From: Acinetobacter rudis
GTDB lineage: Bacteria > Pseudomonadota > Gammaproteobacteria > Pseudomonadales > Moraxellaceae
Direction: 5' to 3'
Assembly (NCBI RefSeq): GCF_031157835.1
Contig: NZ_JAVIDR010000003.1
Span: forward strand, 186,001-250,000
DNA: 64,000 nt
A program made the position numbers and the translations under genes. How positions within the stretch are numbered: position 1 is the stretch's first letter; each line of letters begins with the position of its first letter. Of the stretch, positions 56,843 through 64,000 are shown one piece after another. A model generated the notes under the pieces. It searched no databases, was not told where the DNA came from, and saw nothing but the letters and a program-made list of their open reading frames with translations.

Positions 56843-59320
56843 TTATTTTAATGCCACAGGTTTAAATGCCTTTAATCTTAAGGCGTTACTTAATACAAAC
56901 ACTGAAGATAAGGCCATTGCACCTGCAGCGAATATTGGTGAAAGTAATATACCAAAGCTTGGATATAATAAACCTGCTGCAATTGGAATTAATGCCACGT
57001 TGTATGCAAATGCCCAAAATAAATTCTGTTGAATATTTTTCATCGTTGCTTGGCTTAACGCAATTGCATTCGGAATCCCAACTAAGCTACCTGACATTAA
57101 CACCACATCTGCAGCTTCAATCGCAACATCAGTCCCTGTGCCAATTGCCAAGCCCACATCTGCCTGTGCCAAAGCAGGAGCATCATTAATACCATCGCCT
57201 ACATAAGCCACATAGCCATAGCGTTGTTGTAACTGCTGAATCGCTGCAACTTTACCCTCTGGTAGAACTTCTGCAATAACATCATCAATTTTAAGCTGTT
57301 TTGCAACTGCTTCTGCAGTGTGCTTATTGTCTCCAGTAATCATAGCAACGCTTAAGCCTAAACGGTGTAATTCACGAATAGCAGAAAATGTGGTCTCTTT
57401 AATTTGATCAGCAACTGCGACTACAGCAGCCAATTGATGATCAACAGCCACATATAAGGGTGTTTTCGCTGCATTGCCCAAACGTTGAGCAGTTTCACTA
57501 AATTGAGATAAATCTATACCAAGCTTTGTCATGAAACGATCAGCACCAATGTGAATTGTTTGCCCCTCCACCTCAGCTTCAATGCCATAACCAGTGATCG
57601 ATTTAAAGTGATCTACTTTTGATAATACCAAACCACGTGCTTGAGCAGCTTCAACGATTGCTTGTGCAATAGGATGTTCTGATTTGGCTTCAACCGCTGC
57701 AACTTGCGCCAATACTTTATCATGATCAAAACCTGCGACCGTTTCAAAGTCACTCAAACTTGGCTTACCTTCCGTCAAGGTCCCTGTTTTATCTAATGCA
57801 ACAACACGTGCATTTTTCAAGCCTTGTAGCGCATCACCTTTACGAAATAACACCCCTAGTTCAGCAGCACGTCCTGTCCCGACCATAATTGATGTAGGCG
57901 TCGCTAACCCCATTGCACATGGACAAGCAATAATAAGTACAGCAACTGCATTCACTAAGGCAAAACTTAAAGCAGGTTCAGGACCAAACCATAACCAAAT
58001 GACAAAAGTTAATAATGCCAACAGCATTACTGCAGGCACAAACCACAATGTGATTTTATCTACAAGTGCTTGAATGGGGAGTTTCGTCCCTTGGGCTTGT
58101 TCTACCATACGGATGATTTGAGCCAAAACAGAGGAACCACCCACCGTTGTTGCTTGAATACGTAGGCTTCCTGTTTGATTGATTGTGCCACCAACAACCT
58201 GACTACCAACTGTTTTTTCTACTGCTAATGGTTCACCAGTCATCATTGATTCATCTATGTAACTTTGTCCTGATAACACCTCACCATCAACAGGAACACG
58301 CTCACCTGGCTTTAACTCTATCACCATGCCAGTGAGAACATCTTCGATCGGCAGCTCAACAAGTTCACCGTTCTGTTCAACTCTTGCTGTTTTAGGCTGC
58401 AACCCCAATAAATGTTGAATTGCTTGAGAAGTACGCCCCTTGGCTTTAGCCTCAAAATAGCGGCCCAATAAAATTAGGGCAACAATCACAGCTGCAGCTT
58501 CAAAATAAACATTGACTGTGCCTGTAGGCAACCACTGCGGTATAAATGTCGCAATAATAGAGTAACCATAGGCAGCCAAAGTGCCTACTGCCACCAAAGA
58601 ATTCATGTCAGGAGCTAAACGCAACAATGCAGGAATGCCATGCCGATAGAAACGACGACCAGGTAAAATTAATATCAGTGTTGTCAACACAAACTGTATT
58701 AACCAGCTATTATGCATGCCTAAAGTTGTACTAATGAATTGATGGAATGTAGGTAGCAAATGCGACCCCATCTCTAAAATAAAAACAGGCAGTGCAAGTA
58801 GTGCAGCAATGTACAAATCACGTTTGAGTGACGTTTGTTCCTGCATTTTTTTATCGATTTGACTTAGATCATCTTGTTGATTCAACAAGTGTGCTTGATA
58901 ACCAGCTCGAGCAATGGCTTGGATTAATTGTGGAACATGCACTGAAGATGAAGCTTCAATTGTTGCTTGTTCTGTTGCTAAATTTACTTGTGCTCGACGT
59001 ACCCCTGGCACTTTGCTTATTGCCTTTTCAACACGTCCAACACATGAGGCACACGTCATCCCCTCTACATTTAATACAATAGCTGGTGGCACTTTCACAG
59101 CAAATCCTGCACGTTGTACAGCAGCTTCAATAACTGCTGGATCAAGCTCATGCTCACTTTCGATAAATGCAGTTTCAGTCGCAAGATTGACAGAAACCTT
59201 ATTTACTCCTGGCACTTTTTTTAAAGTACGTTCAACTCGTCCTACACAAGACGCACAAGTCATACCTTCAATAAGGATACTGTCTTGATACTGTGTAGTC
59301 AGCTCTGGTTTATTGCTCAT
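56843..59320 (-). CDS. copA: Copper-exporting P1B-type ATPase CopA
   Basis: CopA pumps Cu(I) out of the cytoplasm. The 825 residues hold two N-terminal metal-binding domains, each with MTCASC (near 19 and 89). Eight membrane helices follow, the CPC transport site is in [12 protein letters not shown] near 470, the phosphorylation site DKTGTLTEG near 515, an SEHPIAQAI motif near 557 and [14 protein letters not shown] near 715. It is under a CueR-type promoter, with cueR immediately downstream and copZ-like after that. Confidence 0.97.
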   Translation of the reverse strand: MSNKPELTTQYQDSILIEGMTCASCVGRVERTLKKVPGVNKVSVNLATETAFIESEHELDPAVIEAAVQRAGFAVKVPPAIVLNVEGMTCASCVGRVEKAISKVPGVRRAQVNLATEQATIEASSSVHVPQLIQAIARAGYQAHLLNQQDDLSQIDKKMQEQTSLKRDLYIAALLALPVFILEMGSHLLPTFHQFISTTLGMHNSWLIQFVLTTLILILPGRRFYRHGIPALLRLAPDMNSLVAVGTLAAYGYSIIATFIPQWLPTGTVNVYFEAAAVIVALILLGRYFEAKAKGRTSQAIQHLLGLQPKTARVEQNGELVELPIEDVLTGMVIELKPGERVPVDGEVLSGQSYIDESMMTGEPLAVEKTVGSQVVGGTINQTGSLRIQATTVGGSSVLAQIIRMVEQAQGTKLPIQALVDKITLWFVPAVMLLALLTFVIWLWFGPEPALSFALVNAVAVLIIACPCAMGLATPTSIMVGTGRAAELGVLFRKGDALQGLKNARVVALDKTGTLTEGKPSLSDFETVAGFDHDKVLAQVAAVEAKSEHPIAQAIVEAAQARGLVLSKVDHFKSITGYGIEAEVEGQTIHIGADRFMTKLGIDLSQFSETAQRLGNAAKTPLYVAVDHQLAAVVAVADQIKETTFSAIRELHRLGLSVAMITGDNKHTAEAVAKQLKIDDVIAEVLPEGKVAAIQQLQQRYGYVAYVGDGINDAPALAQADVGLAIGTGTDVAIEAADVVLMSGSLVGIPNAIALSQATMKNIQQNLFWAFAYNVALIPIAAGLLYPSFGILLSPIFAAGAMALSSVFVLSNALRLKAFKPVALK

Positions 59321-59358
59321 TCTGCATTCCTCAAATCATTGAGTAAGATCATGCTATT

Positions 59359-59389
59359 AGCTTAAAGATTACCCTCATGGTAAGGTCAA
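59359..59389 (-). promoter_or_regulatory. CueR-type promoter of copA
   Basis: On the minus strand TTGACC (59384-59389) and TAAGCT (59359-59364) are separated by 19 bp. The spacer contains the dyad TTACC-ATGAG-GGTAA. This is the layout of CueR-activated promoters; the start would be near 59352. Confidence 0.82.
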
Positions 59390-59580
59390 GCTTTGGACTG
59401 AAATTCTCCCAAATTGTTTACATAACTTTGAAATCGTAACAAGGATAAAGGGCGAAAAACAAATTTACACCTAGCCTTTATAAACATTAAAAACAAAAAC
59501 ACAGTATTCACTTTGAGCGAGCAAATAAAAGCTTTGAAAATGATTTTTCTTCTTTTCATCGTTTAGACGAGATGTTTCTT

Positions 59581-59958
59581 ATGATTTTCACTCAACATAA
59601 AAGCTATATTCATTTTGCACTGGCACTCATACTGGGTTTGAGTAGTAGTCAACTCTACGCCCACAGCAAATTAATCAGCTCAACCCCTGCATCTGACAGC
59701 ACTGTTTCACAGTCACCTAAACAAATAAAACTCAGTTTTAATGAAAAAACCACGTTAAAAAAGATAGAGATACACGATGAAAATCACAATGTAATTCCAC
59801 TCAAATTTAAGGCGCAGGCTGCTGCAGCAAAAAACTACACCATTAATGTCCCAACCCTCAAAGATGGAAGTTATAGCGTACACTGGAAATTAAAAAGCAA
59901 GGATCAACATTTAACCGAAGGCTCTTATCCATTTAGCATTGCTAAAACTGCCCCTTAA
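59581..59958 (+). CDS. copC: CopC-type periplasmic copper-binding protein
   Basis: From ATG 59581 the 125-residue precursor has a signal peptide cleaved after LYA at residue 27, leaving His as the first mature residue, the known Cu(II) ligand of CopC. HSKLISSTPASDSTV, LSFNEKTTLKKIEI and the DQHLTEGSYPF motif with a second His are family features. The usual membrane partner CopD is absent downstream. It is divergent from copA across a 260-bp gap. A frame extension to 59572 is possible. Confidence 0.92.
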   Translation: MIFTQHKSYIHFALALILGLSSSQLYAHSKLISSTPASDSTVSQSPKQIKLSFNEKTTLKKIEIHDENHNVIPLKFKAQAAAAKNYTINVPTLKDGSYSVHWKLKSKDQHLTEGSYPFSIAKTAP

Positions 59959-59977
59959 CCTTTAATTATTTATGTTT

Positions 59978-60017
59978 AGTTCGCCATTTTAGTCATATCA
60001 TTTAACTATGGCGAACT
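59978..60017. terminator. Hairpin between copC and lrgB
   Basis: AGTTCGCCAT (59978-59987) and ATGGCGAACT (60008-60017) form a perfect 10-bp stem with a 20-nt loop between convergent genes. T-runs are short. Confidence 0.65.
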
Positions 60018-60039
60018 TTACAGATGATTCACTTTCTTA

Positions 60040-60723
60040 TTACAAAAATAGCCCGATGACAAATGGACCAAACAATACCATCATAATGCCTGAGAGAATC
60101 ATAGATAAACTTGCAATGACGGCTTCTTGTGGATGTCTTTGTTGGGCACATGCAATCCCCATAGCATGAGCCGCATTCCCCCAAGCAGCTCCATTTGCAA
60201 GATAATGATTAAAACCAAGCATTAATAAGATAAAGTCCCCAATCACCATCCCCACTAAACCTGTAATTACAGTAAATAAAGGCACCAAACTAATCGATCC
60301 GCCAATTTGCTCTGTCAAAGCCAAAGCAAATGGAATCGAAATTGAGCGTGCAAGTAAACTATTCGTCAGTACAGTGTCAAAATCAAAATAAACAGCAAAT
60401 ATCCAACTGCTAAGCACACCTACAACCATAGCAATACAAGAACTCAAAATGAGCACTTTAAAATGCTGTCTAATGACTGCGCGAAAATTATACATCGGAA
60501 TGGCAAAAGCAACTGTTACAGGTCCTAACATCGTTACTAAATATTGGTTATACATATGATATTCAGCATATGGCCGATCAAAAATAACTAAAACTGCAAT
60601 ACTCAGCAAAGACACCAAAATAATGGGAGATAGAATAATTTTCTGAGTATGTAAAAAGAGTTTTTTACACAGTATATAAAGTACTAAAGTTAAACCAAGA
60701 AATAATATACCCATTGTATTCAT
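60040..60723 (-). CDS. lrgB: LrgB/CidB-family membrane protein
   Basis: This 227-residue protein has about seven membrane segments and the LrgB features VTVAFAIPMYN near 70, LARSISIPFALALTEQIGGS near 124 and the GNAAHAMGIACAQQ stretch near 182. In Staphylococcus LrgAB and CidAB influence murein hydrolase activity and carbon overflow; in proteobacteria relatives are associated with glycolate or pyruvate handling. Its start overlaps the lrgA stop codon by four bases. Confidence 0.9.
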   Translation of the reverse strand: MNTMGILFLGLTLVLYILCKKLFLHTQKIILSPIILVSLLSIAVLVIFDRPYAEYHMYNQYLVTMLGPVTVAFAIPMYNFRAVIRQHFKVLILSSCIAMVVGVLSSWIFAVYFDFDTVLTNSLLARSISIPFALALTEQIGGSISLVPLFTVITGLVGMVIGDFILLMLGFNHYLANGAAWGNAAHAMGIACAQQRHPQEAVIASLSMILSGIMMVLFGPFVIGLFL

Positions 60724-61103
60724 GACTGCGCCTTCTTCTGAGTTGATTTACGCAGTAACCATTGAATACTCCAAACACTACTCACCATAACGCATATTGT
60801 ACTTATCGTTATTGCAAAAACCAGCTGACCACCACGTTGCAATAACAATTCTTGATACTGAATTAAGCCAACAACAGGGGGAATAAAAAACAACAGTAGA
60901 TTAGCCAATAAAAATTGTGCTCCCTGCTCAACCATATTGATTTTAATCCACTTCAAATTTAGCAGTAACAGTAATAAAAATAAGCCGAGTATTCCTGAGG
61001 CTATAGGTAGCTGTAAACTGGTTTGAATAATATAGGCAATCACCCAAATGAAAATAATCAATGCCAGTTGCACAAGCACAGTGAGATGATGTTGGAACGT
61101 CAT
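60720..61103 (-). CDS. lrgA: LrgA/CidA-family holin-like protein
   Basis: This 127-residue protein has four membrane helices and the CidA/LrgA core: LPIASGILGLFLLLLLL near 32, VEQGAQFLLANLLLFFIPPVVGL near 58. It ends in a basic tail (LLRKSTQKKAQS). It is coupled to lrgB. No LysR-type cidR gene is adjacent. Confidence 0.9.
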   Translation of the reverse strand: MTFQHHLTVLVQLALIIFIWVIAYIIQTSLQLPIASGILGLFLLLLLLNLKWIKINMVEQGAQFLLANLLLFFIPPVVGLIQYQELLLQRGGQLVFAITISTICVMVSSVWSIQWLLRKSTQKKAQS

Positions 61104-61215
61104 GAATCTTTAAACCTTGAAATTCAGTCTTGCAACTGATGCAAATCCTTTGCAGTAAGTCAGCTGATTATTCCCATAGAACTCAACTGAGAAATAGAGT
61201 CAAAGTATCACATCA

Positions 61216-62043
61216 TTATGCTTTTAACTGCATTGGTTGTTGCTTAGACTGCAGATGATTTTGCAAACGAGTCTGCATAAACTCACCATATACCGAGAGT
61301 TTTTCATAAATATGTTCTGTGTAGAACATATCGTCAATGAGGTGTTGTAACTGTTGATCGCGATAATCAACGCAGCTTTGCAATAATTCAGCATTGAGTT
61401 TGGAGAATTGCTGACAAAGCTCGCTGTAACACGAATCTTTCTTTTTAAACAGCAGTTTTGCCAAATTCAATGGTTCATCAAGCAGCATGTTACCTAATGC
61501 CTCAGTAGAAAGTACTTGAATCTGAATTTGAAAAAACTTTTCTAATTCAGCACATTTTTGCAAATCTATGGCCAAAGGACTGATTAAAAATATGCTTGAA
61601 ATATCAGAACGACATAGTGCTTTTACTAAAGCCAAGTGCAAAAAATCGCGGTCTGATAAATCATTAGGCATCAAGTCAATAACCAAGTTCAATGCATCTA
61701 AACTTTCAAAATCCTGTCTAAATGACTGAGCTTCAACTTGATAATAACGTTGAAATACATCCAATACTGCTGAGGTTGCCGGTGTACTATAAATTACCTT
61801 TTGATTAAGATTGGCTAAAACAAAAGGTGAAAATAAGTAGGCTAAACTTGCATGCCCCATTGGAATGGCAGATTGAATAATCGCATGAGTTTTGGCTTTA
61901 GAAAAATTACGTAAGACTTTGGAACGCAATAATGTCGCTTCGATATTAACATATTGCTGTTGTAATATACTGTGGGTTGAATTGGAAAAATGCTCTACGC
62001 CCAATATTTCAGCAATAGCATTCAACTGTGTCGTCACAAACAT
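61216..62043 (-). CDS. Hypothetical protein, soluble
   Basis: I do not recognise this gene. From ATG 62043 the product has 275 residues (the frame is also open to 62079). It has no signal peptide or membrane segment; it is helix-rich, with alternating hydrophobic strands near residues 78-83 (QKVIYS), 115-120 (LNLVIDL) and 145-152 (SSIFLIS), which suggests a Rossmann-like alpha/beta core, and a long charged C-terminal helix (about 225-265). Composition matches its neighbours. It is a single gene, divergent from cydA. Confidence 0.7.
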   Translation of the reverse strand: MFVTTQLNAIAEILGVEHFSNSTHSILQQQYVNIEATLLRSKVLRNFSKAKTHAIIQSAIPMGHASLAYLFSPFVLANLNQKVIYSTPATSAVLDVFQRYYQVEAQSFRQDFESLDALNLVIDLMPNDLSDRDFLHLALVKALCRSDISSIFLISPLAIDLQKCAELEKFFQIQIQVLSTEALGNMLLDEPLNLAKLLFKKKDSCYSELCQQFSKLNAELLQSCVDYRDQQLQHLIDDMFYTEHIYEKLSVYGEFMQTRLQNHLQSKQQPMQLKA

Positions 62044-62373
62044 GTATTTACCCTTTGTTGTCAGTCCATTTTTAATCAATTATCTGAACGATGCACTGAT
62101 CGAATGACTATTTTGCAGTAAATAATGCATCAGTTATAGCAACAAATATTGCAAAAAAAAATATAACAGATCAGCTCCACTCCTTAAAATCTGTTATAAA
62201 TTTTCGCTAAATTTCTGTACCTACTCAAAGCCTATTTTACCCTGCACTATTTAAATAATATTTTAACTAGGTAGTGATAATGCACCAATCTGTGTATTAA
62301 AACGGATTACTGGATCTTAATTTTCTCAATATCGTACTCACTACTGTAGTAAAACTCGCTTGGGGAGTTGCAC
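62044..62373. other. Divergent intergenic region hypothetical/cydA
   Basis: This 330-bp region must carry promoters for the unknown gene (minus) and for cydA (plus). It holds a perfect inverted repeat followed on the minus strand by nine T (62153-62198) and the cydA ribosome binding site (GGGGAG near 62362). I see no clear FNR/ANR site. Confidence 0.55.
62153..62198 (-). terminator. Minus-strand terminator-like hairpin upstream of the unknown gene
   Basis: TATAACAGAT (62162-62171) and ATCTGTTATA (62189-62198) are perfect 10-bp arms with a 17-nt loop. On the minus strand the stem is followed by a run of nine T. There is no minus-strand gene between it and cydA, so it may be a leader attenuator or the end of a small RNA. 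Confidence 0.55.
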
Positions 62374-63828
62374 ATGAGTTTAGGTTTAACAGCCTTAGAG
62401 TTGGCACGTATCCAATTCGCTTTCACCGTTTCTTTTCATATTATCTTCCCTGCCACCTCAATTGGTTTGGCATGTTTTCTCGCCTTATTAGAATGGAAAT
62501 GGTTGCGCACGCAAAATCCAGTCTATCGTGATTTATTTAAATATTGGATTAAAATTTTTGCCATTGCCTTTGGCATGGGGGTTGTATCTGGCGTAGTCAT
62601 GAGCTATCAGTTTGGTACGAACTGGAGTGAATTTTCTCGTATTGCGGGAAGCATAACAGGCCCATTATTAACCTATGAAGTACTCAGTGCCTTTTTCTTA
62701 GAGGCTGGATTCTTAGGTATTATGCTCTTTGGTTGGGGGCGCGTGAGTGCTAAAGCTCACTTTTTTGCAACACTTATGGTCGCTGTTGGTACCTGTATTT
62801 CGATGTTCTGGATCTTATCATCAAATAGTTGGATGCAAACACCTCAAGGTTTTAGCATAGTAAATGGTCTCATTGTACCTACTGATTGGTGGGCAATTGT
62901 CTTTAACCCTTCTTTTGCCTATCGCTTTGCTCACATGGCCACAGCTGCCTTTTTAGTGTCATCACTCTTAGTTGTTGCAACAGCAGCATGGCATTTGTTT
63001 AAAGGCCGCCGTGATGAGCTTGTTAAAAAATCATTTTCTCTAGGCTTATGGATGGTGCTTGCAACCTCCACAATGCAAATCATCTTAGGGGATTTACATG
63101 GTTTAAATACCTTAAAACATCAACCTGCAAAACTCGCTGCGATCGAGGGACATTGGGAAACCAATCATGACCACGGTATGCCACTGCTATTGTTTGCTAT
63201 ACCAGATATGCAAAATGAACGAAACCACGCTGAAATTGGCCTGCCCAATGTAGGAAGTTTGGTATTAACACATAGCCTTGAAGGTAAGGTTACTGGTTTA
63301 AAAGACTTTTCGGTAGCTGATCGACCTAATGTGCCTATTGTATTTTGGAGTTTTAGGGTTATGGTCGGCCTTGGTGTTTTGATGCTCTGTATGTCCATAC
63401 TCGCACTTTGGCTTAGAAAAACTGGTCGTTTATACAATACCTCATGGTTTCATCGTTTTGCATTCATCATGGGACCAAGTGGTTATATCGCTTTACTTGC
63501 AGGTTGGATCACAACCGAAGTAGGTCGCCAACCGTGGTTAATTTATGGCGTACTGCGCACCAACCAAGGCTTATCTCATAGTGTGAGTGCCGATCAAGTC
63601 GGAATCAGTCTGATTATTTTCGTTCTTGTTTATAGCATCGTTTTTGGTACTGGTATTTACTACATGTTTAAAATCATGCGTACCGGCCCTGTATTTTTAC
63701 ATGAACTAGAAACCACAACAGACCGATTTAAAACAGCACGGCGTCCACTCAGTGCTGTCGATGATGCAATCGAATACAACGACGATCAAACAAATTCTAA
63801 ACCACAAAAGGATAATTCACATGATTGA
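62374..63828 (+). CDS. cydA: Cytochrome bd-type ubiquinol oxidase subunit I
   Basis: Subunit I oxidises quinol and carries the heme sites of this high-affinity terminal oxidase. ATG 62374 (MSLGLTALELARIQFAF) follows GGGGAG. The 484 residues hold about nine membrane helices; conserved parts are FHIIFPATSIGLACFLAL near 23 with a heme His, GVVMSYQFGTNW near 72, YEVLSAFFLEAGFLGIMLFGW near 100 and GWITTEVGRQPW near 383. The short quinol loop, compared with E. coli CydA (522), resembles the cyanide-insensitive CioA subgroup. The stop overlaps the cydB start. Confidence 0.96.
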   Translation: MSLGLTALELARIQFAFTVSFHIIFPATSIGLACFLALLEWKWLRTQNPVYRDLFKYWIKIFAIAFGMGVVSGVVMSYQFGTNWSEFSRIAGSITGPLLTYEVLSAFFLEAGFLGIMLFGWGRVSAKAHFFATLMVAVGTCISMFWILSSNSWMQTPQGFSIVNGLIVPTDWWAIVFNPSFAYRFAHMATAAFLVSSLLVVATAAWHLFKGRRDELVKKSFSLGLWMVLATSTMQIILGDLHGLNTLKHQPAKLAAIEGHWETNHDHGMPLLLFAIPDMQNERNHAEIGLPNVGSLVLTHSLEGKVTGLKDFSVADRPNVPIVFWSFRVMVGLGVLMLCMSILALWLRKTGRLYNTSWFHRFAFIMGPSGYIALLAGWITTEVGRQPWLIYGVLRTNQGLSHSVSADQVGISLIIFVLVYSIVFGTGIYYMFKIMRTGPVFLHELETTTDRFKTARRPLSAVDDAIEYNDDQTNSKPQKDNSHD

Positions 63829-64000
63829 TTTAGCTCTGGTTTGGGTGGGAATTATTGGCCTTGGTGTGCTCATATATGTCATTCTAGATGGTTTTGATTT
63901 AGGCATTGGAATTTTATTTCCACTGATTAAAGAACAACAACAGCGCGATGTAATGATGAATACTGTTGCCCCTGTTTGGGATGGTAATGAAACTTGGATG
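63821..64000 (+). CDS. cydB: Cytochrome bd-type ubiquinol oxidase subunit II, 3' end outside window
   Basis: The first 60 residues are visible. They begin MIDLALVWVGIIGLGVLIYVILDGFDLGIG in two pieces, with the FDLGIG motif typical of CydB/CioB, then VAPVWDGNETWM, also a family signature. The ATG overlaps the end of cydA by eight bases, so the subunits are translationally coupled. The gene is cut by the window end. Confidence 0.95.
   Translation, partial: MIDLALVWVGIIGLGVLIYVILDGFDLGIGILFPLIKEQQQRDVMMNTVAPVWDGNETWM

Noticed and set aside
1..64000. tRNA, rRNA, CRISPR, IS, prophage or integron
   Set aside because: I scanned intergenic regions on both strands for tRNA arms, repeat-spacer arrays, transposase or integrase motifs and found none.

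Overview
The window is chromosomal DNA of a low-GC gammaproteobacterium, almost certainly an Acinetobacter (Moraxellaceae). The evidence is an Hfq with a very long Gly/Gln/Phe-repeat tail, the pairing of murU-amgK divergent from lptD-surA, type II secretion minor pseudopilins placed among housekeeping genes, and AT-rich intergenic DNA. The species cannot be fixed from the sequence alone. I see no tRNA, rRNA, CRISPR array, prophage, integron or insertion sequence. Genes are tightly packed, and most are core functions.

Layout. 1-1919: a 5'-truncated helical-repeat protein and a DUF3142 protein. 2016-3189: rpsF-rpsR-rplI behind a heavily structured leader. 3282-8431: DUF4303 protein, dnaB, a small exported protein, alr and a WYL regulator. 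8765-13406 (minus): a three-gene DoxX / membrane-fusion / RND pump operon behind what reads as a SoxR-controlled promoter. 13632-17305 (minus): glcB and zapE. 17503-18411: lysO-like exporter. 18504-23738 (minus): pyrF, lapA-type gene, ihfB, rpsA, cmk, a SRPBCC protein and tadA. 23743-26235 (minus): enoyl-CoA hydratase-fold protein, ung and queD. 26422-35099 (minus): a long co-directional run msbA-lpxK-kdsB-holB-tatD-tetR-gspH-gspI-gspJ-gspK. 35305-37629 (minus): rsmG-parA-parB. 37714-43301: murU-amgK (minus) divergent from lptD-surA (plus). 43400-47466 (minus): tsaE-mutL-miaA-hfq. 47590-51840: two pseudouridine synthases, an antitoxin-like protein, a GNAT enzyme, a DUF441 membrane protein and metR. 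51980-55893: an ion channel, an AroP-type permease and a YWTD beta-propeller gene. 56094-59958: a copper module (copA, cueR, copZ-like, copC). 60040-61103: lrgAB. 61216-62043: an unknown gene. 62374-64000: cytochrome bd oxidase subunits, the second cut by the window end.

How the parts work together. Envelope biogenesis is strongly represented: Kdo activation, lipid A 4'-kinase and flipping (kdsB, lpxK, msbA), LPS insertion (lptD) with its chaperone (surA), peptidoglycan recycling (amgK, murU) and D-alanine supply (alr). Replication and chromosome maintenance are covered by dnaB, holB, parAB, mutL, ung and ihfB, and translation or tRNA/rRNA modification by S6, S18, L9, S1, rsmG, miaA, tadA, tsaE and two pseudouridine synthases. 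Metal and redox stress are handled by two regulons visible in cis: three separate promoters have the over-long 19-bp spacer typical of MerR-family control, one with a near-perfect SoxR box and two with CueR-like half-sites.

Most interesting for follow-up: the SoxR-box promoter of the DoxX-MFP-RND operon, which resembles Pseudomonas mexGHI but has no outer-membrane gene; the paired CueR promoters; the nearly identical 18/18/15-bp coding repeats of hfq; the stacked hairpins before rpsF; an apparently unpartnered RelB/DinJ-like protein followed by a GNAT gene; a bacterial YWTD propeller behind a very AT-rich gap; and a terminator-like hairpin facing away from cydA. I found no clear evidence of a wholly new defence or mobile system here.
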